Positions 60,659-64,000 of a DNA stretch of 64,000 nt are shown here, one piece after another. A program made the position numbers and the translations under genes. Below the pieces are notes generated by a model, which worked only from the letters and a program-made list of their open reading frames with translations, searched no databases and had not been told where the DNA came from. Numbering within the stretch: position 1 is the stretch's first letter; each line of letters begins with the position of its first letter. The stretch covers positions 1-64,000 of the forward strand of contig JACPFM010000019.1 of the NCBI GenBank assembly GCA_016182965.1. The letters run 5' to 3'. Source of the DNA: Deltaproteobacteria bacterium. Lineage in GTDB: Bacteria > Myxococcota_A > Polyangia > Polyangiales > JADJMO01.

Positions 60659-61800
60659 CGACCCTCTTCATCGTACCCGCCGACGGGACCGTGCTCGAGG
60701 AGTCGAGCGACGGTCGCGTGCGCGTGCGGAGCGTCGACGGCGACCTCACGATCGACGCCGATCCGGCGCTCGCGGGCGATCTGCTGGCGTACATCGACAC
60801 CGGCGCGGCGAGCGCCCGGTTCGGCGCCCTCGAGGCGATGATCGCGCGCCCCGATCTGTTGCAGCGCCTGCGCGGCGCCGGGCGGGTGCCGCTGTCCGGG
60901 CGCTCGGCGCTCGAGCTCGACGGGTTCGGCACGCTCTTCGTCGAGCTGACGGGGCAGTGCAACGAGCAGTGCGTGCACTGCTACGCCGAGTCCGGCCCGC
61001 AGGTCGAGAGCGCGCTCGATCGCGACACCGTCCGCGCGGCGCTGCGCGACGCGCGCGAGCTCGGCTTCCGCGTCGTGCAGTTCACCGGCGGCGATCCGCT
61101 GCTCTGCCCCGATCTCGTCGAGCACGTCGCTCTCGCCCGTGAGCTCGGGTTCGAGATCGTCGAGATCTACACCAACGGGCTCGCGCTCACCGACGCGCTC
61201 CTCGACAAGCTCGCGCCGGCGGAGCCCCGCTTCGCCTTCTCGTTCTACTCGGTCGACCCCGACGTGCACGACGGCATCACCCAGACGCGCGGCAGCCACG
61301 GCAAGACGTCGGCGGCCATCCGGCGCGTCGTCGCGCGCGGCCTTCGCGCGCGCGTGGGCATCATCGTGATGGAGGAGAACGCCCCCCACGTGGCCGAGAC
61401 CGCCGCCTACGTCGAGAGCCTCGGCGTGAAGCAGTACGGCGCCTCCGCGGCCCGCGGCGTCGGGCGCGGCCGGGTGTTCGACGGCGACTTCCCGCTGCCG
61501 CCGCGCGTCGGGTACGCCGAGCACGCGTCCTCCTCGACCGGCGACCGCAAGACGCGCGGCAAGCTGTGCATCGCGTCGAGCGGCACGGTGCACCCGTGCA
61601 TCTTCAACCGCTCGGTGACCCTCGGCGACGTGCACCAGCGCTCGCTGCGCGACATCGTCGATCACCCCTCGCTCCCGCGCCGCGCGCGCCGCCTCGCCAC
61701 GCTCCCGACGCTCGAGGCGGGGGACGACCGCGATCGCCTCGCGTGCATCGGTTGCCGCGCGAGCGCCGCCGCGCTCCGCACCTACTGCGATCGGCCCTGA
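60655..61800 (+). CDS. Radical SAM/SPASM enzyme, possible peptide maturase
   Basis: A 381-residue enzyme. The radical SAM cluster motif is CNEQCVHC (Cys102, 106, 109), with FTGGDPLLCPDLVEH after it. A SPASM-type C-terminus supplies cysteines for extra Fe-S clusters (GKLCIASSGTVHPC; ACIGCRASAAALRTYC). The ~90-residue N-terminus is not part of the rSAM fold and might be a peptide-binding (RRE/PqqD-like) or helical domain. SPASM enzymes commonly modify ribosomal peptides or proteins; which, here, is unknown. The end overlaps the convergent acyltransferase gene by 19 bp. The partial peptide gene at 63865 is a candidate substrate. Confidence 0.8.
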   Translation: MTTLFIVPADGTVLEESSDGRVRVRSVDGDLTIDADPALAGDLLAYIDTGAASARFGALEAMIARPDLLQRLRGAGRVPLSGRSALELDGFGTLFVELTGQCNEQCVHCYAESGPQVESALDRDTVRAALRDARELGFRVVQFTGGDPLLCPDLVEHVALARELGFEIVEIYTNGLALTDALLDKLAPAEPRFAFSFYSVDPDVHDGITQTRGSHGKTSAAIRRVVARGLRARVGIIVMEENAPHVAETAAYVESLGVKQYGASAARGVGRGRVFDGDFPLPPRVGYAEHASSSTGDRKTRGKLCIASSGTVHPCIFNRSVTLGDVHQRSLRDIVDHPSLPRRARRLATLPTLEAGDDRDRLACIGCRASAAALRTYCDRP

Positions 61801-62906
61801 GCGAGGCCGGCGCGGCGGGCGAGCCATCGACGCACCGCGGGGGTGCGCCGCTCGATCAGGAAGTACACGACCACGGCGTACGCGATGACGAGCGCGACCC
61901 ACGGGGCGACGCGCAGGAGGTTGCCCGCCGTCGCGCGCAGCAGCGGCGGCGTGCCGAGCCAGGCGCCGACGAGCGCGAGCGCGGGCACGTGCACGAGGTA
62001 GAGGCTGAAGGAGATCGCCGAAAGCGCGGAGGCCACGCGCGTGTACGAGCCGGGCCGCGTGGTGGCCGGCGCGACGCGCGTGAACGACGCGACGAGGAGC
62101 GCGAGGGCGACGCCGGTGAGCTGCTCCTGCACGAAGAGCGGCGTCGAGCGGCGGACGACCATCACCGCGAGCACGCCCGCGACGGAGGCGACGCGCGTCC
62201 ACGTCGGCCAGACGCCCGGGGCCCGCCGCTCCCACAGGGCGACGACCGCGCCGCAGGACCACACCGCGAAGTACGACGGGTACAGCTCGCCGAGGAGCGC
62301 GACGACGGAGGCCCACACCGCCGCGGCGAGCAGCCGGCGCGGCCACGCGCCCGGCGAGAGCGCCGTCACCACGAACGGAAACGAGAAGTAGAACCACCCC
62401 TCGTAGGCGAGCGTCCACAGCGCGACGTTGCTGCCGAGCGTCGGGAAGCGCGCCCACTGCAGGAACGCGAGGTTGCCGAGCACCGTGCGGATCGAGTGAC
62501 GCGTGGCGAAGCTGATCGAGAAGACGCGCGACGGGTGGTGGCCCGCGTAGACGCCCGCGTCGCGGAAGAACGCGAGCCCGATGCGGTCGAGCAGCACGCC
62601 GAGCACGAAGGCCGGCCAGAGGACCGTGAGGATGCGCGAGGCGCGCGCGACGGCGTACCTGGTCCAGCGCCGATCCTCGAGGCCGAGCGACGAGCGGGTG
62701 ACCAGGTACCCGCTGAGCACGAAGAACGCGAGGACCGCGTCGTGCCCGCGGCCGGCGATCTGCAGGAACACCCGCCCGGCCAGATCGGCGCCCTGCGGGA
62801 CGAACATCAGCTGCCGGACGTGCGTCGCGACCACGAAGAGAGCGGCCGCGCCCCGGAGCAGATCGAGGTCGGCGCGCGCGCGCGGGCTCAGGGGAGGGTT
62901 CGCCAC
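61782..62906 (-). CDS. Acyltransferase 3 family membrane protein
   Basis: A 374-residue acyltransferase with about ten TM helices. The family start (ADLDLLRGAAALFVVATHVR) carries the conserved Arg and His; FFVLSGYLVTRS, TLAYEGWFYFSFPFV and SFSLYLVHVPALALV are typical blocks. It transfers acyl groups to sugars or other surface molecules at the cytoplasmic membrane. It lies convergent with the radical SAM gene and divergent from the methyltransferase. Confidence 0.9.
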   Translation of the reverse strand: MANPPLSPRARADLDLLRGAAALFVVATHVRQLMFVPQGADLAGRVFLQIAGRGHDAVLAFFVLSGYLVTRSSLGLEDRRWTRYAVARASRILTVLWPAFVLGVLLDRIGLAFFRDAGVYAGHHPSRVFSISFATRHSIRTVLGNLAFLQWARFPTLGSNVALWTLAYEGWFYFSFPFVVTALSPGAWPRRLLAAAVWASVVALLGELYPSYFAVWSCGAVVALWERRAPGVWPTWTRVASVAGVLAVMVVRRSTPLFVQEQLTGVALALLVASFTRVAPATTRPGSYTRVASALSAISFSLYLVHVPALALVGAWLGTPPLLRATAGNLLRVAPWVALVIAYAVVVYFLIERRTPAVRRWLARRAGLAQGRSQ

Positions 62907-62948
62907 GTCGATCCGTCAGGACGCGTGATAGCGTACCTCGTTCGGGGC

Positions 62949-63782
62949 ATGCGCAAGCGTTCGCTACCGTGGTGGGCGACGGCGGTCCTCGCGATCGATC
63001 GCGCGTTCGAGCGCGCGCGCGACCTGGAGAAGCAGGTGCGCGACGAGCTCTTCCTCTCGTTCGGCCGGGAGCGGGCCGAGGACATCACCATCGCGATCTA
63101 CGATCGCAACGAGGAGTACCGGCCCGGCGGCAAGCGCGATCCGTTCGTCGGCCTCCACGACTGGGAGGCGAAGCTCGTGCACGATCGGCGCTTCCCGACG
63201 ACGGGGCGCCTGCTCGTCGGCGCTGCGGGCGGCGGCCGCGAGATCGCGGTGCTGACGCGCCTCGGCTATCACGTCGACGCGTTCGAGCCCTCCCCGAGCC
63301 TCTTCGCGTCGGCCGAGGAGGTCGCGCGCCGCAGCGGCCGCGCGCGCGTCGCTCGCGGCACGTACGCCGAGCTGTGCGACGCGGTCGACGGGCGAGGGCC
63401 GCTCGCCGACCTGGTCGCCGCCGGGCGCTACGACGCCGTGATGCTCGGCTGGGGGAGCTACTCGCACGTCCTCGACCGCGCGCAGCGGGTCGCCCTGCTG
63501 CGCGCCGTCGCCCGGCTGACACGCGGTCCGCTCGTCGTGAGCTTCGAGGTGCGCCGCCCCCCGATGCGACGGACCGACCGCATGCCCCGGCTGGTCCAGA
63601 ACGCGGCGCGAGCGTTCGGGCGCGGGGCTCCGCCGCCGGAGCTGGTCTTCTACGGAAATGTCGGGTTCCTCGCGTCGTTCGACCGGCAGATGCTCGAGGG
63701 AGAGGCCGCCGACGCCGGCTGGACGGTTTCCACTTTCGCTGAAACGCCGTATGGGTACGCACTGCTCACACGGTCCGCTTGA
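62949..63782 (+). CDS. SAM-dependent methyltransferase-like protein
   Basis: A 277-residue protein with a class I methyltransferase core: motif I LLVGAAGGGREIAVL, motif II VDAFEPSPSLF, and YDAVMLGWGSYSHVLD as the motif IV region. The first ~90 residues (ERARDLEKQVRDELFLSFG) are helical. No specific family is identified. The start ATG 62949 lies 42 bp from the divergent acyltransferase start. An 18-bp palindrome covers its stop codon. Confidence 0.75.
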   Translation: MRKRSLPWWATAVLAIDRAFERARDLEKQVRDELFLSFGRERAEDITIAIYDRNEEYRPGGKRDPFVGLHDWEAKLVHDRRFPTTGRLLVGAAGGGREIAVLTRLGYHVDAFEPSPSLFASAEEVARRSGRARVARGTYAELCDAVDGRGPLADLVAAGRYDAVMLGWGSYSHVLDRAQRVALLRAVARLTRGPLVVSFEVRRPPMRRTDRMPRLVQNAARAFGRGAPPPELVFYGNVGFLASFDRQMLEGEAADAGWTVSTFAETPYGYALLTRSA

Positions 63783-63798
63783 ATGGCCCGGGCCATTC
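63781..63798. terminator. 18-bp perfect palindrome over the methyltransferase stop
   Basis: GAATGGCCCGGGCCATTC is a perfect palindrome that includes the last two bases of the TGA. It may terminate the upstream transcript or act as an operator for the next gene. Confidence 0.45.
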
Positions 63799-63864
63799 GA
63801 GCAACCATCCCGAGACGCCAGAGACCCACGTGCCAGGCGCTCTCGGCCAGGAGTTCGGTGCCGA

Positions 63865-64000
63865 TGTCCGACGACAACCGCGAAGACCCGGCCGTGATTG
63901 GCCGCCGCAAGCTGATGAAACTGGGTATGTATGCGGCGCCGATCATCCTCGGGACGCTCACCATCTCCCGCAATGCCGTGGCCGCCTCGAGCGGCTTCTG
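63865..64000 (+). CDS. Small Tat-like peptide, 3' partial (possible RiPP precursor)
   Basis: ATG 63865 opens at least 45 residues, cut by the window end. The N-terminus is polar (MSDDNREDPAV); next comes GRRKLMKLGMYAAPIILGTL and then TISRNAVAASSGF. The pattern (twin Arg, one hydrophobic helix with AAPII, then Ala/Ser) resembles small uncharacterised proteins with Tat-like leaders found near peptide-modifying enzymes. Whether it is a signal peptide of a larger protein or a short precursor cannot be settled from 136 bases. Confidence 0.6.

Noticed and set aside
63650..63973. A 107-codon minus frame at the window end
   Set aside because: It is antisense to the methyltransferase end and the small Tat-like peptide, and has no features of its own.

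Overview
The window is very GC-rich, densely packed bacterial DNA. The best guess for its source is a myxobacterium-like organism (Myxococcota, probably Polyangia). Pointers are a MYXO-CTERM-like tail on a secreted PQQ sugar dehydrogenase, many short lipoproteins with Asp/Thr/Gly/Ala-rich linkers, a receiver-DUF4388-roadblock protein, sigma-54 regulators, and pervasive use of GTG starts and 4-bp ATGA/GTGA gene overlaps. No rRNA, tRNA or CRISPR array was recognised.

Layout. 0-7 kb: a DUF924 protein, a Cys-rich lipoprotein, a 4-hydroxybutyryl-CoA dehydratase with all four Fe-S ligands, a barrel-like envelope protein, and a decayed nitrate ABC transporter (frameshifted nrtA joined to an nrtC lacking its P-loop start; permease gone; nrtD intact). 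7-8.3 kb: a cluster of triloop hairpins between CTAGTAC inverted repeats, then DUF5996. 8.4-10 kb: a hipBA module with evenly spaced palindromic operators. 10-13.6 kb: a gene graveyard marked by copies of an interspersed modular repeat that abut broken genes (sigma-54 regulator, zeta-like toxin with its antitoxin, iron-type alcohol dehydrogenase, pterin dehydratase). 13.6-16.8 kb: a Tat subunit, a GMC dehydrogenase and a multiheme cytochrome. 16.9-21.6 kb: the conserved folP-cdaA-ybbR cluster, a parvulin and a small unknown. 21.6-28.8 kb: a zinc protein with an HExxH motif, a PilZ-like protein, a 528-bp element with 18-bp perfect inverted ends, lipoproteins, a GDSL esterase and a NarL-type two-component pair whose kinase has an in-frame stop.

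28.8-34.4 kb: a complete Hyb-type [NiFe] uptake hydrogenase operon (small subunit, ferredoxin, membrane subunit, large subunit, maturation protease). 34.7-39.5 kb: DUF4350-MoxR-DUF58-ksgA operon. 39.6-43.4 kb: a 55-residue protein with its own Shine-Dalgarno and terminator, the PQQ dehydrogenase, and AceK. 43.6-52.3 kb: a signalling block around a TsdA-type thiosulfate dehydrogenase: two kinase/sigma-54 regulator pairs, one kinase carrying a four-Cys N-terminal motif, and a receiver-DUF4388-roadblock protein with an internal start. 52.4-59.8 kb: oxidoreductase, isocitrate dehydrogenase (the AceK substrate, with its regulatory serine), a barrel protein and endonuclease/phosphatase lipoprotein pair, a hydrolase and a VWA lipoprotein.

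60.1-64 kb: GNAT, a radical SAM/SPASM enzyme, an acyltransferase, a methyltransferase and, cut by the window end, a small twin-arginine-like peptide. This could be the left part of a peptide-modification (RiPP-like) locus and is the best candidate here for an undescribed system; that reading is inference.

Energy themes that fit together are H2 oxidation (hyb), thiosulfate oxidation (tsdA), periplasmic sugar/alcohol oxidation (GMC and PQQ enzymes) and control of the glyoxylate branch (aceK-icd), wrapped in heavy two-component regulation.
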